Part shown: positions 16,042 through 24,096 of the stretch, one piece after another
Numbering within the stretch: the stretch's first letter is position 1
How the letters are laid out: every line of letters begins with the position of its first letter
DNA from: Oscillospiraceae bacterium
GTDB lineage: Bacteria > Bacillota > Clostridia > Oscillospirales > Acutalibacteraceae
Reading direction: 5' to 3'
NCBI GenBank assembly: GCA_025757685.1
Contig: CP107220.1
Coordinates: 1,571,501 to 1,635,500 of the forward strand
Length of the DNA: 64,000 bases
Notes under the pieces: generated by a model
Told to the model about the DNA's origin: nothing
What the model saw: only the letters and a program-made list of their open reading frames with translations
The model's database searches: none
Program-made: the position numbers and the translations under genes

Positions 16042-18634
16042 ACCAAGTTTGGCCGATCTTGCCGTCGGCCCGCAGCAGCACCGCCATATCGCAGGCGTGC
16101 TCCATCTCCTCCGTTACAATTTGCAGTGCTCGGTCGGCCTCTGCCTCCGGCGCCTCTACGATCAGTTCATCGTGCACCTGGAGGATCAGGCGGCTCTCCA
16201 TTCCCTCGGCATACAGCCGCCGATCCACCCGCACCATGGCAATCTTAATAATATCAGCCGCAGTGCCCTGGATCGGCATATTCCGTGCCACCCGCTCTCC
16301 AAAGGCGCGGAGCATGTGGTTGCTGGCAGCCAGCTCCGGCAGATACCGCCGCCGACCGAACAGCGTGGTGGCATAGCCGGTGTCCTTGGCGGCGTCAATC
16401 ATCCGCTGCATATAGGCCGCCACGCCCTGATAGGTGTGCATATAGGAGTCAATATATTCCTTGGCCTCTTTGTTGCTGACCCCAATATCCTTGGCCAGCG
16501 AAAAGGCGCCGATGCCGTAAACAATGCCAAAGTTCACCGCCTTGGCGCGACTGCGCAGTTGGGGGGTGATCATCTCCGGCGGCAGACCAAACACCTGCGC
16601 CGCCGTGGCGGTGTGAATATCCGCGCCACTGTTAAAAGCATCAATCATCGTCTGATCTTCAGCCATGGACGCCAGCACCCGCAGTTCAATTTGGGAATAG
16701 TCCGCGTCCACCAGTCGGCACCCGGGGGCGGCGATGAAAAACTTGCGCATTTCCCGCCCCAGATCCGTGCGAATGGGAATGTTCTGCAAATTAGGCTCCA
16801 AAGAGGAAATTCGCCCGGTGCGGGTCTCCACCTGATTAAAGCGGGTGTGTATCCGCCCGTCCGTATCAATCACTTTCAGAAGACCGTCGCAGTAAGTGCT
16901 TTTCAGCTTAGTCAGTGTGCGATATTCCATGATTTTTTCCACCACCGGGTGGGCAGAGCGCAGACCCTCCAGCACCTCGGCATTGGTGGAATAACCGCTT
17001 TTTGTCTTTTTCTTACAAGGCAGACCCAGGTCCTCAAACAGGGCAACGCCCAACTGCTTGGGCGAGTTGATATTAAACTCGTGACCCACCGCCTCAAAAA
17101 TGGCATCCGTCAAGGTGGAAATGCGGGTGCTCAGCTTCTTGGAGAATGCCTCGATTCCCGCCTTGTCCACATCAAATCCGGCGCACTCCATACGTGCCAG
17201 CACACCGGCCAGGGGCAGTTCGATTTCCGTCAACAATTTGCGCTGCCCGGCATCGTCAATCAAAGCGTCCGTCTTGGCAAACAGCTCCGGCAAGATCACC
17301 GCCAGCGCCACCGCCGGCTCCTCCTGATCCAGGCTGTTGCGGTACGCCGGCACCGGCACATTGTATTCCAGCGCCAGCTGGGCCAAATCGTACTTGGCGT
17401 CCGATGGGCGCAGCAGATAGGCAGACAGCTGCAAATCGCCGCAGATATTTCCGCACCGCACCCCTTGCTTTTGTGCCAGGCGGTGCAGTTCCTTGGTGTT
17501 GTAGCCAAAAATGCGCACCGTATCCTCTGCCAGCAGCGTGCGCACAAAATAGCCGAATTCCGGTGTGTCTGCCGGCATTACGAACACCGTGTCCCCCAGG
17601 GGGAAGAACAGATCCGTTACCGTGCCCTCTGCCATCTGGGGCACCACATACACATCCCCCGCCTTACGCAAGCGGGTCAGCAGATCATCCGCGTCCACAC
17701 AGGTGAGCCGCTCCGGCTGGTGGGCAGGGGCAGGGGCTTCCGTCTCCCCGCCGGGCACCAGATCCCGATCCAAATTGAATTTATCAATGAGAGAAAACAG
17801 TTCCAATTTGCGAAACAAGGCTACCGCTGCCGCCGGGTCGCCGCCGGTAACGGCATAATGGGCAGGGACAGCATCAATAGGCGCATTGGTGCGAATGGTG
17901 CCCAAATTCAAAGAAAGATATGCCTTATCCTTGTCCCGCCGCAGCTTTTCCCGCACGCCGGGCTTAATATCCAGTGTGTCTAAATCCTTGTAAATGGCGT
18001 CCAGCGTGCCAAAGCGCTGCACCAGATCCAGCGCCGTCTTGGCGCCCACCCCGGCCACACCGGGAATATTGTCCGAGCTGTCCCCTTGCAGGGCTTTTAC
18101 CTGGATCAGCGCCTGGGGGGCAATGCCATACTCGGCGGCAATGGCCGCCTCATCGTACACATCGGTCACTGCCTGACCCATTTTGGTACGCGCCAGCAGC
18201 ACCTTCACCCCGCCGTGGGCCAGCTGCAAAGCGTCCCGATCCCCGGTGGCAATAAAGCAGGCGTCGCCGCTGTCTCGGCAAGCGGCAGCCAAAGTACCCA
18301 AAACATCGTCTGCCTCCCAGCCGGGGCACTCCACGGTGGTGTAGCCCAAAGCGGTAAGCAGTTCCTTAAGCACAGGCATTTGGGCCCGCAGCTCCTGCGG
18401 CATGGGCTTACGCCCGGCCTTATAGTCCGCATACTGCTTGTGGCGGAAAGTAGGCTCATGCACATCAAAGGCCACCGCCACACCGTCCGGGTGGCAAGTG
18501 TCCTGCAACTTAAGCAGAATATTCAAAAAGCCGTAAATGGCGTTGGTATAATAGCCGCTCTTGGTGGTCAGCAGCTTAATGCCGTAGAAGGCACGGTTGA
18601 CGATACTGTTCCCGTCCAGCACCAAAAGATTCAT
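16028..18634 (-). CDS. polA: DNA polymerase I
   Basis: 868 residues. The 5'-3' exonuclease (flap) domain occupies about 1-290, with DGNSIVNRAFYGI, GWEADDVLG and GDRDALQL, and a helix-hairpin-helix at DNIPGVAGVGAKTA. The 3'-5' exonuclease fold (about 310-480) has lost its acidic motif I (no DxE), as in Bacillus and Thermus enzymes, so no proofreading is expected. Polymerase motifs are intact: DYSQIELRVLA (A), RSRAKAVNFGIVYG (B) and QVHDELI (C). It is the first gene of the operon with rimI, the membrane protein and tsaD. AGGAGGG precedes the ATG. Confidence 0.97.
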   Translation of the reverse strand: MNLLVLDGNSIVNRAFYGIKLLTTKSGYYTNAIYGFLNILLKLQDTCHPDGVAVAFDVHEPTFRHKQYADYKAGRKPMPQELRAQMPVLKELLTALGYTTVECPGWEADDVLGTLAAACRDSGDACFIATGDRDALQLAHGGVKVLLARTKMGQAVTDVYDEAAIAAEYGIAPQALIQVKALQGDSSDNIPGVAGVGAKTALDLVQRFGTLDAIYKDLDTLDIKPGVREKLRRDKDKAYLSLNLGTIRTNAPIDAVPAHYAVTGGDPAAAVALFRKLELFSLIDKFNLDRDLVPGGETEAPAPAHQPERLTCVDADDLLTRLRKAGDVYVVPQMAEGTVTDLFFPLGDTVFVMPADTPEFGYFVRTLLAEDTVRIFGYNTKELHRLAQKQGVRCGNICGDLQLSAYLLRPSDAKYDLAQLALEYNVPVPAYRNSLDQEEPAVALAVILPELFAKTDALIDDAGQRKLLTEIELPLAGVLARMECAGFDVDKAGIEAFSKKLSTRISTLTDAIFEAVGHEFNINSPKQLGVALFEDLGLPCKKKTKSGYSTNAEVLEGLRSAHPVVEKIMEYRTLTKLKSTYCDGLLKVIDTDGRIHTRFNQVETRTGRISSLEPNLQNIPIRTDLGREMRKFFIAAPGCRLVDADYSQIELRVLASMAEDQTMIDAFNSGADIHTATAAQVFGLPPEMITPQLRSRAKAVNFGIVYGIGAFSLAKDIGVSNKEAKEYIDSYMHTYQGVAAYMQRMIDAAKDTGYATTLFGRRRYLPELAASNHMLRAFGERVARNMPIQGTAADIIKIAMVRVDRRLYAEGMESRLILQVHDELIVEAPEAEADRALQIVTEEMEHACDMAVLLRADGKIGQTWYDAH

Positions 18635-18696
18635 GAAAGCCCTCCTAAAAATCGCGCTGTGGCCCCGGTCAAACGCCCGGGCGCACTCTGTTTTTT

Positions 18697-18725
18697 ATTT
18701 TATCACAGTTTGATTTGAATTACAA
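18697..18725 (-). promoter_or_regulatory. promoter of polA operon
   Basis: TTGTAA (18720-18725) and TAAAAT (18697-18702) with a 17-nt spacer on the minus strand. Its -35 box overlaps that of the divergent dusB promoter by one base. Confidence 0.65.
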
Positions 18726-18743
18726 TTCCTTATGTGGTATATT
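18715..18743 (+). promoter_or_regulatory. promoter of dusB-nagA-trmL
   Basis: TTGAAT (18715-18720) and TATATT (18738-18743) with 17 nt between, plus strand. It excludes an upstream in-frame ATG as start, since that lies inside the promoter. Confidence 0.65.
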
Positions 18744-18770
18744 AGTAAGACAGAAAAGGCAGGAGATACC

Positions 18771-19736
18771 ATGGACTTTACAAATTTACCGCCCGATAGC
18801 AAGGCATTTTTGGCCCCTATGGCAGGGGTGGCCGACCGGGCGTTTCGCGAGATCTGCCGGGACTTTGGCGCCGCGTACACGGTCACGGAGATGGTCAGCG
18901 CCAAGGGGCTGGTAATGGGCGACCGGAAAAGCCGGGAGTTGATGACCCTGGGCAGCGACCGCCCCGCCGCCATTCAGCTGTTTGGCACGGAGCCACGGGT
19001 GATGGCGCAGGCGGCCAAGTTGTGCCTGGAATTTGAGCCACAAGCCATTGACATCAATATGGGCTGTCCGGCGCCCAAGGTCGCAAACAACGGCGCAGGC
19101 TCCGCTTTGATGAAAGACCCGCAGCTGGCAGGTGAGATCATCTACGCGGTGGCAGAGGCCGTTGACCTGCCGGTAACGGTGAAGCTGCGCAAGGGCTGGG
19201 ACAAGGCGCACCCCAATGTGGTGGAGCTGGCCCAAATCGCAGAGCAAAACGGCGCTGCCGCCGTGGCGGTACACGGCCGCACAAGAGAAGAAATGTACAG
19301 CGGCCACGCAGACTGGGACTGTATTCGCCGGGTAAAAGCGGCGGTGCACATTCCGGTAATCGGCAACGGCGATGTAACCGATGTGCAAAGCGCTGCCCTG
19401 CTGCTGGAACAAACCGGCTGCGACGCCATTATGATCGGTCGGGGCGCCATGGGCAATCCCTGGCTGTTTCGCCAAATCAACGCTTATTTAACAGACACAA
19501 GGGTGCTGCCGGAGCCGGGCATTCATGAGCGTATGGCCGTTATGCTGCGCCATATTGACCGCACCATTCAATATAAGGGCGAGCGCACCGCCATGATGGA
19601 GGCGCGCCACCATGCCGCCTACTACACCAAGGGACTGCGGGGTGGCGCCGGGTTCCGCCGCCGCATTTGCCAAATGAGCCACTTTGAGGAACTGGCGAAG
19701 CTGGCTGCGGAAATTGCCAAGGAGAATGCAGAATGA
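18771..19736 (+). CDS. dusB: tRNA-dihydrouridine synthase
   Basis: Reduces uridine to dihydrouridine in tRNA D-loops using FMN. The 321 residues from ATG 18771 (AGGAGATACC before it) form a TIM barrel with LAPMAGVADRAFR at the N-terminus, the catalytic Cys in NMGCPAPKV, VKLRKGWD, VHGRTREEMYSG, and FMN phosphate motifs GNGDV and IGRGAMGNPW. This matches the DusB family. Its stop overlaps nagA by 4 bp. Confidence 0.95.
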   Translation: MDFTNLPPDSKAFLAPMAGVADRAFREICRDFGAAYTVTEMVSAKGLVMGDRKSRELMTLGSDRPAAIQLFGTEPRVMAQAAKLCLEFEPQAIDINMGCPAPKVANNGAGSALMKDPQLAGEIIYAVAEAVDLPVTVKLRKGWDKAHPNVVELAQIAEQNGAAAVAVHGRTREEMYSGHADWDCIRRVKAAVHIPVIGNGDVTDVQSAALLLEQTGCDAIMIGRGAMGNPWLFRQINAYLTDTRVLPEPGIHERMAVMLRHIDRTIQYKGERTAMMEARHHAAYYTKGLRGGAGFRRRICQMSHFEELAKLAAEIAKENAE

Positions 19737-20854
19737 TTTTTAAGAATGTGACCTTTTATAACGAAGTGTTCCAAAAAGATGTGGCGGATATTCAGGTGGA
19801 AAACGGCCGCATTACCGCCATCGGTGTGCTGGAGCAGGAGGGTCGGGATATGCAGGGTTACACCCTGCTGCCGGGCTTTGTAGACATTCATATACACGGC
19901 CGCGGGGGCGGTGATTTTTCCGACGGCACGGTAAGCAGTATGGATCGGATCAGCGCCTCCCTGGCTAAGTGCGGGGTCACCGCCTTTTGCGGTACCACCA
20001 TGACCCTGCCCAGAGAAAAGCTGACGGATATTCTCGTCACCGCCCGTGGCTATATGGGCAAGGAGGCCGGCGCCCGCCTGCTGGGCGTGAACCTGGAGGG
20101 GCCGTTTATTGCCCCTGCCAAAAAAGGCGCTCAAAACGGCGACTACATTCGCCCGGGCACCGTGGAGGAATGGAACGCCCTGTTTGACGCCTCCGGCCGC
20201 AGTGTAAAGCTGATTACCCTGGCGCCGGAAGCCTTTGACAGCGCCGACCTGATCCGCCAGATCAGCGGCTGCTGCCGAGTGTCCCTGGGGCACAGCTGTG
20301 CTACCGCAGAGGAAGCAAACGCCGCCTTTGACGCGGGGGCGGGCCATGTGACCCACTTGTTTAACGCCATGCCGCCCATGAGCCACCGGGCGCCGGGGCT
20401 GCCGGGGGCTGCACTGGATCGGTCGGAGGTCACCTGTGAGCTGATCTGCGATGGGGGTCACATTGATCCCATTATGCTGCGCAACGCCTTTCGCCTGCTG
20501 GGGCAGGACCGAGCCTGCGTCATCAGCGACAGCATGCGCGCCGCCGGGCTGGGACCGGGCACCTACGAGTTGGGCGGCCAGACTGTGTATGTAAAAGAGA
20601 ACGGCCGCTATGCGGTGCTGGAGGACGGTACCATTGCCGCCTCCATTACCGACCTGTTTACGGAATTTAAGAATTTGCTGCGCTTTGGCATTGATTTTGA
20701 AACCGCCTTGCGCAGCTGCACCATCAACCCGGCGCGTGCCATCGGTATGGACGATCAGATCGGTTCCATTGCCACCGGCAAGTACGCCGATCTGTTGTTT
20801 GTTGACGAAAATCTGAATGTAGCGGAGGTATATGTAGATGGAATACAGGCTTAA
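19733..20854 (+). CDS. nagA: N-acetylglucosamine-6-phosphate deacetylase
   Basis: Converts GlcNAc-6-P to GlcN-6-P and acetate, feeding cell-wall recycling or glycolysis. It has 373 residues of the amidohydrolase fold: metal motif VDIHIHG, LEGPF, GHSCATAEEA, HLFNAMPPMSHR, and catalytic Asp in ISDSMRAAG. The start overlaps the dusB stop (ATGA), and its 3' end overlaps trmL by 17 bp, so the three are one translational unit. nagB is not nearby. Confidence 0.95.
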   Translation: MIFKNVTFYNEVFQKDVADIQVENGRITAIGVLEQEGRDMQGYTLLPGFVDIHIHGRGGGDFSDGTVSSMDRISASLAKCGVTAFCGTTMTLPREKLTDILVTARGYMGKEAGARLLGVNLEGPFIAPAKKGAQNGDYIRPGTVEEWNALFDASGRSVKLITLAPEAFDSADLIRQISGCCRVSLGHSCATAEEANAAFDAGAGHVTHLFNAMPPMSHRAPGLPGAALDRSEVTCELICDGGHIDPIMLRNAFRLLGQDRACVISDSMRAAGLGPGTYELGGQTVYVKENGRYAVLEDGTIAASITDLFTEFKNLLRFGIDFETALRSCTINPARAIGMDDQIGSIATGKYADLLFVDENLNVAEVYVDGIQA

Positions 20855-21338
20855 CATTGCGCTCATCGAGCCGGAAATTCCCCAAAACACCGGCAACATT
20901 GCCCGCACCTGCGCTGCCACCGGCGCACGGCTGCACCTGGTAGGACCCATGGGCTTTACCATTACGGACAAGCAGGTCAAGCGCGCCGGGCTGGACTACT
21001 GGGACAAGCTGGACATTACCTACTACAACAGCCAAGAGGAATTTTTTGAACAGAACGCCGGGGCAGAATTCTTTTACTTCTCCACCAAGGCGGAGATCGC
21101 CCACAGCGATATGCAGTACCCAAACGGCGCCTTTTTGGTGTTCGGCAAAGAGACCAAGGGGCTGCCGGAGGAGCTGCTGAAAGCCAACCACGACCGGTGC
21201 GTGCGGCTGCCTATGCGAGGCATGATCCGCAGTCTAAACCTTTCTAACGCCGTGGCGGTGGGCACCTACGAGGTGCTGCGCCAATGGGGCTACCCGGCAC
21301 TGACCTCTAAAGGCCACCTGACCAAATACCAATGGTAA
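20838..21338 (+). CDS. trmL: tRNA (cytidine(34)-2'-O)-methyltransferase
   Basis: 166-residue SPOUT methyltransferase, the standard TrmL length. It has the start LNIALIEPEIPQNTGNIAR, the SAM knot region LVFGKETKGLPEELL, and the C-terminal knot motif GMIRSLNLSNAVAVGTYE. It 2'-O-methylates the wobble base of tRNA-Leu isoacceptors. Last gene of dusB-nagA-trmL, followed by a terminator. Confidence 0.95.
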   Translation: MEYRLNIALIEPEIPQNTGNIARTCAATGARLHLVGPMGFTITDKQVKRAGLDYWDKLDITYYNSQEEFFEQNAGAEFFYFSTKAEIAHSDMQYPNGAFLVFGKETKGLPEELLKANHDRCVRLPMRGMIRSLNLSNAVAVGTYEVLRQWGYPALTSKGHLTKYQW

Positions 21339-21356
21339 AAGCGAATCCAAAAACAC

Positions 21357-21390
21357 GCGGGACGGCTCAAACAGCCGTCCCGCTTCTTTT
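21357..21390 (+). terminator. terminator of dusB-nagA-trmL
   Basis: Eleven-bp perfect stem GCGGGACGGCT/AGCCGTCCCGC followed by TTCTTTT. Confidence 0.92.
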
Positions 21391-21412
21391 ATCTCCCGCT
21401 CTATAAATTGCA

Positions 21413-21447
21413 TAAAAAAGAACCCCAAGTAAAAAACTTGAGGTTCT
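21413..21447 (-). terminator. terminator of rpsF-ssb-rpsR
   Basis: On the minus strand, stem AGAACCTCAAGT/ACTTGGGGTTCT followed by TTTTTTATG. It faces the trmL terminator. Confidence 0.9.
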
Positions 21448-21459
21448 ACTGTACTGCAA

Positions 21460-21696
21460 TTAGTCAGCGGTATAAGGCATAATGGCGATCTGACGCGCTC
21501 TCTTGATAGCGGTGGTCAGCTCACGCTGATGCTTTGCGCAGGTGCCGGTCACACGACGAGGCAGGATCTTGGCGCGCTCAGAGGTGAATTTCTTCAGTCT
21601 GGTCACATCCTTGTAGTCGATCTCGTCTACCTTTTCTACGCAGAAAACGCACACCTTTTTGCGCCCTTTGCGAGCGCCGCCTTTATTGTAAGCCAT
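21460..21696 (-). CDS. rpsR: 30S ribosomal protein S18
   Basis: 78 residues with the S18 core YKDVTRLKKFTSERAKILPRRVTGTCAKHQR. This is the zinc-ligand (C+) form: CVFC near the N-terminus and C..H in the core. It binds S6 in the small-subunit platform. It is third in rpsF-ssb-rpsR, the order seen throughout Firmicutes. Confidence 0.97.
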   Translation of the reverse strand: MAYNKGGARKGRKKVCVFCVEKVDEIDYKDVTRLKKFTSERAKILPRRVTGTCAKHQRELTTAIKRARQIAIMPYTAD

Positions 21697-21714
21697 GCTT
21701 GGTTTCCTCCTTCG

Positions 21715-22158
21715 TTAAAATGGTAAATCGTCGTCGTCATCCACGATCTCTTCAAAATCGCTGTTATCTGCGCTGGCGTAGCTGGGCGCCGGTTGCGCAA
21801 AAGCGGGATTGGAGTTTGCGCCGGTAGTGCCGCTCTCTGCCTTAGAGCCGCAGAAGGACACATTGCTGGCAACGACCTGTACACTCTTTCTCTTGTTTCC
21901 GTCCTTATCGGTGAAGTTATCCGTCTGGATAGAGCCCTCCACAGCGATCATGGAGCCTTTGCGGAAATACTTAGATACGAATTCCGCAGTTTGGCGCCAG
22001 GCGGTCACATCAATGAAGTCTGCCTTGCGCTCCTCGCCGGCCCGCTGAAAGTTGCGGTCCACAGCTACCTGAAAACGCACGACAGAAACGCCTGTGGGCG
22101 TTGTTCTCAGTTCCGGATCATAGGTCAGGCGACCCATGATAGCCACTACATTGATCAT
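21715..22158 (-). CDS. ssb: single-stranded DNA-binding protein
   Basis: 147 residues. An OB fold occupies about 1-105 (MGRLTYDPELR, RFQVAVDR, FIDVTAWRQTAE, GSMIAVEGSIQT). A glycine/serine/proline linker follows, ending in the acidic tip DDDDLPF, which recruits partner proteins. It lies between rpsF (10 bp) and rpsR (18 bp). Confidence 0.97.
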   Translation of the reverse strand: MINVVAIMGRLTYDPELRTTPTGVSVVRFQVAVDRNFQRAGEERKADFIDVTAWRQTAEFVSKYFRKGSMIAVEGSIQTDNFTDKDGNKRKSVQVVASNVSFCGSKAESGTTGANSNPAFAQPAPSYASADNSDFEEIVDDDDDLPF

Positions 22159-22168
22159 GTGCTCCCCC

Positions 22169-22459
22169 TTACTCGCCCTTAGCGACGATCAGAGAACGCA
22201 GCACGCCGTCAGTAATGTTGATCACACGATCCAGCTCTGCCGGGAAAGACTCCTCACTGCTGAACTGAGCGATCACATAGTAACCCTCGGTCTCGTAGTT
22301 GATCGGATAAGCCAGCTTGCGCTTGCCCCATTCCTCAACTTCGCCAAGAGTGCCATGCTTGCTGATGAGATCCGTAAACTTGGTCTTGAGCGCCTGAGCA
22401 GCCTCCTCACCCTTGGACAGGGAGAAAACCAATACGATTTCATAGTTCTTCAATGCCAT
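22169..22459 (-). CDS. rpsF: 30S ribosomal protein S6
   Basis: 96 residues: NYEIVLVFS start, WGKRKLAYPINYETEGYYVIAQF core. The ATG at 22459 sits 9 bp after a strong AGGAGGT; longer in-frame upstream reading is ruled out by this site and by the promoter within it. First gene of rpsF-ssb-rpsR. Confidence 0.96.
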   Translation of the reverse strand: MALKNYEIVLVFSLSKGEEAAQALKTKFTDLISKHGTLGEVEEWGKRKLAYPINYETEGYYVIAQFSSEESFPAELDRVINITDGVLRSLIVAKGE

Positions 22460-22486
22460 TCTAAAGCACCTCCTTCTGGTCTTTTG

Positions 22487-22531
22487 GCCGTACATCCTGT
22501 GCACGGCAAGGATTACTGTTCCACGGAACAG
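22487..22531 (-). promoter_or_regulatory. rpsF 5' leader with two hairpins (candidate S6:S18 site)
   Basis: The roughly 75-nt leader contains CTGTTCC/GGAACAG (22516-22531) and an 8-bp stem GCCGTGCA/TGTACGGC with loop CAGGA (22487-22507), directly upstream of the ribosome site. Many bacteria repress this operon through an S6:S18 complex binding such a leader. The position fits; binding itself is inference. Confidence 0.45.
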
Positions 22532-22538
22532 CCTATGT

Positions 22539-22567
22539 AGTATAACAGAAAGCGCCGCCCCTGTCAA
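22539..22567 (-). promoter_or_regulatory. promoter of rpsF-ssb-rpsR
   Basis: Perfect TTGACA (22562-22567) and TATACT (22539-22544) with 17 nt between, minus strand. Confidence 0.85.
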
Positions 22568-22595
22568 GCAAAACTTGCACACCGGGCGGCGTTCT
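22545..22595 (-). terminator. probable terminator of the nusA-infB operon, overlapping the rpsF promoter
   Basis: On the minus strand AACGCCGCCC and GGGCGGCGCTT form an 8-10 bp stem with an inner CAAG/CTTG helix, followed by CTTTCTGTT. The rpsF -35 box lies in the loop. Confidence 0.5.
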
Positions 22596-22631
22596 TTCAT
22601 CTATTTCTACATATAGTGGAGGCAATTGGCA

Positions 22632-23294
22632 TTACACATATTGCAGCACATCGCTGACCTTCCCGATCACCGGCACATCCGCGCGCAGGTCTTGGTCCTT
22701 AAACCAACCCCAGTTCATCCGCACCGCCTGCATACCCGCAGACAGGGCACCGGCAATGTCGTTTACCGGGTGGTCACCTACATACATACAGTCTGCCGGA
22801 GGCAGCTGCACTTTGTCACAGGCGTAGAGGAACAGCGCCGGATCCGGCTTGTGAACCCCCACATCGCCGCTGACGACCACCAGATCAAGATAAGGCCGCA
22901 GGCCGCTTTCGTCCATCTTGTGATTTTGCAAATACGACGGGCCGTTGGTGATAACGCCGGTCACAATGCCTTTCTTCCGCAGCGCCTGCAACATAGGCAC
23001 CGCGTCCGGGAAGATCACGCAGCAGTCGCCGAAGGTGCGGTCATAATGTTCCGCCAGCGCTTCTGCCGCAGGGGCGTCCGTCCAGTGCCAAAGGGCAATC
23101 AGCCCTTTGTACCACTCTACCCGATCCACATAGCCGCCGTTGCCGCTTTGGCGCATTTGGTGCTTTTTCTCCTCCAGTTCCTCACCGGTCACACCGGGAA
23201 AAAACCGGGCAAAAAAGCCGTCCATATACCGCTCAAAGGCCGCCGTACGGTCCTGCAAAGTCTCGTCAAAATCAAAGAATACTGCTTTTATCAT
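22632..23294 (-). CDS. HAD-superfamily hydrolase
   Basis: 220 residues. The four HAD motifs are present: FFDFDETL (I, nucleophile Asp), VITNGPS (II), the Lys in VHKPDPALF (III) and YVGDHPVNDI (IV). A helical C1 cap lies between I and II, as in phosphatases of the YjjG/YfnB kind. The ATG at 23294 lies inside the end of ribF (23-bp overlap). Substrate is unknown; as the last gene after ribF it could dephosphorylate a flavin-pathway intermediate or a nucleotide, but the sequence does not say. Confidence 0.85.
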   Translation of the reverse strand: MIKAVFFDFDETLQDRTAAFERYMDGFFARFFPGVTGEELEEKKHQMRQSGNGGYVDRVEWYKGLIALWHWTDAPAAEALAEHYDRTFGDCCVIFPDAVPMLQALRKKGIVTGVITNGPSYLQNHKMDESGLRPYLDLVVVSGDVGVHKPDPALFLYACDKVQLPPADCMYVGDHPVNDIAGALSAGMQAVRMNWGWFKDQDLRADVPVIGKVSDVLQYV

Positions 23295-24090
23295 GATCCA
23301 GTTGCTCCCGCAGCGCCCCGATGGAAGAAAACTTCTGTTCCGGGCGCAAATAACGCACCAGCTCCACCTGCACTGTTTGACCGTACAGGTCGCCGTTGTA
23401 GTCAAAAATATGAGTCTCTGCCAAGGGGGTCTCTACCTGCCAGGTGGGGCGCACGCCAAGGTTCGTAAAGCCCCGATACCAGGTGTCTCCCACCGAAATG
23501 CGGCTCTCATACACACCGAACTTGGGCAGCACCAATCCATCCGGGTACTGCTGGTTGATGGTGGGATAGCCGATGGTGCGACCCCGAGCGTCGCCGTGGA
23601 GCACCGGGTTCTCAAAAGTAAAGTTGTAGCCCAGCATGGCCGCAGCCTGCTCCATCTCGCCTGCCTGCACCGCCGCCCGAATACGGGTAGAACTGATCGG
23701 CGCGCCCTGGTAGTCCTGGTGCTCCAAGATACGCACCCAAATGCCCCGATCCTCCAGGTACGCCCGCAGACGCATTGCATCCCAGGCAGCGTTCTTGCCA
23801 AAGCGGAAATTAAACCCGCACAGCACCATACCGGCGCCAAATCGACCGATCAGCACATCCTCCACAAACTGCCGACCTTCCATATTGCAAATGGCATTAA
23901 AATCCGCAAACACCGCCGTCGGGTAGCGACGCTGGAAAATGCTCTTTTGCAGCAGGGAAAAGCGGTTGTGCACGCAGTAGATGATCACCCGCTCCGCTCC
24001 GGTGCACACAATATTATGTGCCCGGTGCATACCGTCAAAATCCCCGATAGCCACCGCCGTTATTCTCTTTTGGTTCTCACACTCTTGCAT
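23272..24090 (-). CDS. ribF: riboflavin kinase / FAD synthetase-like protein with reduced adenylyltransferase domain
   Basis: 272 residues, shorter than the usual 305-320. The C-terminal riboflavin kinase half is intact (VLHGDARGRTIGYPTIN, GVYES, GFTNLGVRPT, ETHIFDYNGDLYG). The N-terminal FMN adenylyltransferase half keeps IGDFDGMH, GFNFRFG and ISSTRIR. However, the nucleotide-binding HxGH reads HRAH at 22-25, the usual FDPHP segment is missing, and about 40 residues are lost between these motifs. Kinase activity is expected; FAD synthesis is questionable. Neighbours are truB (6 bp upstream) and the HAD gene (overlapping). Confidence 0.9.
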   Translation of the reverse strand: MQECENQKRITAVAIGDFDGMHRAHNIVCTGAERVIIYCVHNRFSLLQKSIFQRRYPTAVFADFNAICNMEGRQFVEDVLIGRFGAGMVLCGFNFRFGKNAAWDAMRLRAYLEDRGIWVRILEHQDYQGAPISSTRIRAAVQAGEMEQAAAMLGYNFTFENPVLHGDARGRTIGYPTINQQYPDGLVLPKFGVYESRISVGDTWYRGFTNLGVRPTWQVETPLAETHIFDYNGDLYGQTVQVELVRYLRPEQKFSSIGALREQLDHDKSSIL

Positions 24091-24096
24091 ACAAAT

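Noticed and set aside
16028..18634. PolA with damaged proofreading as an anomaly
   Set aside because: Loss of the 3'-5' exonuclease acids is normal for Firmicute PolA.
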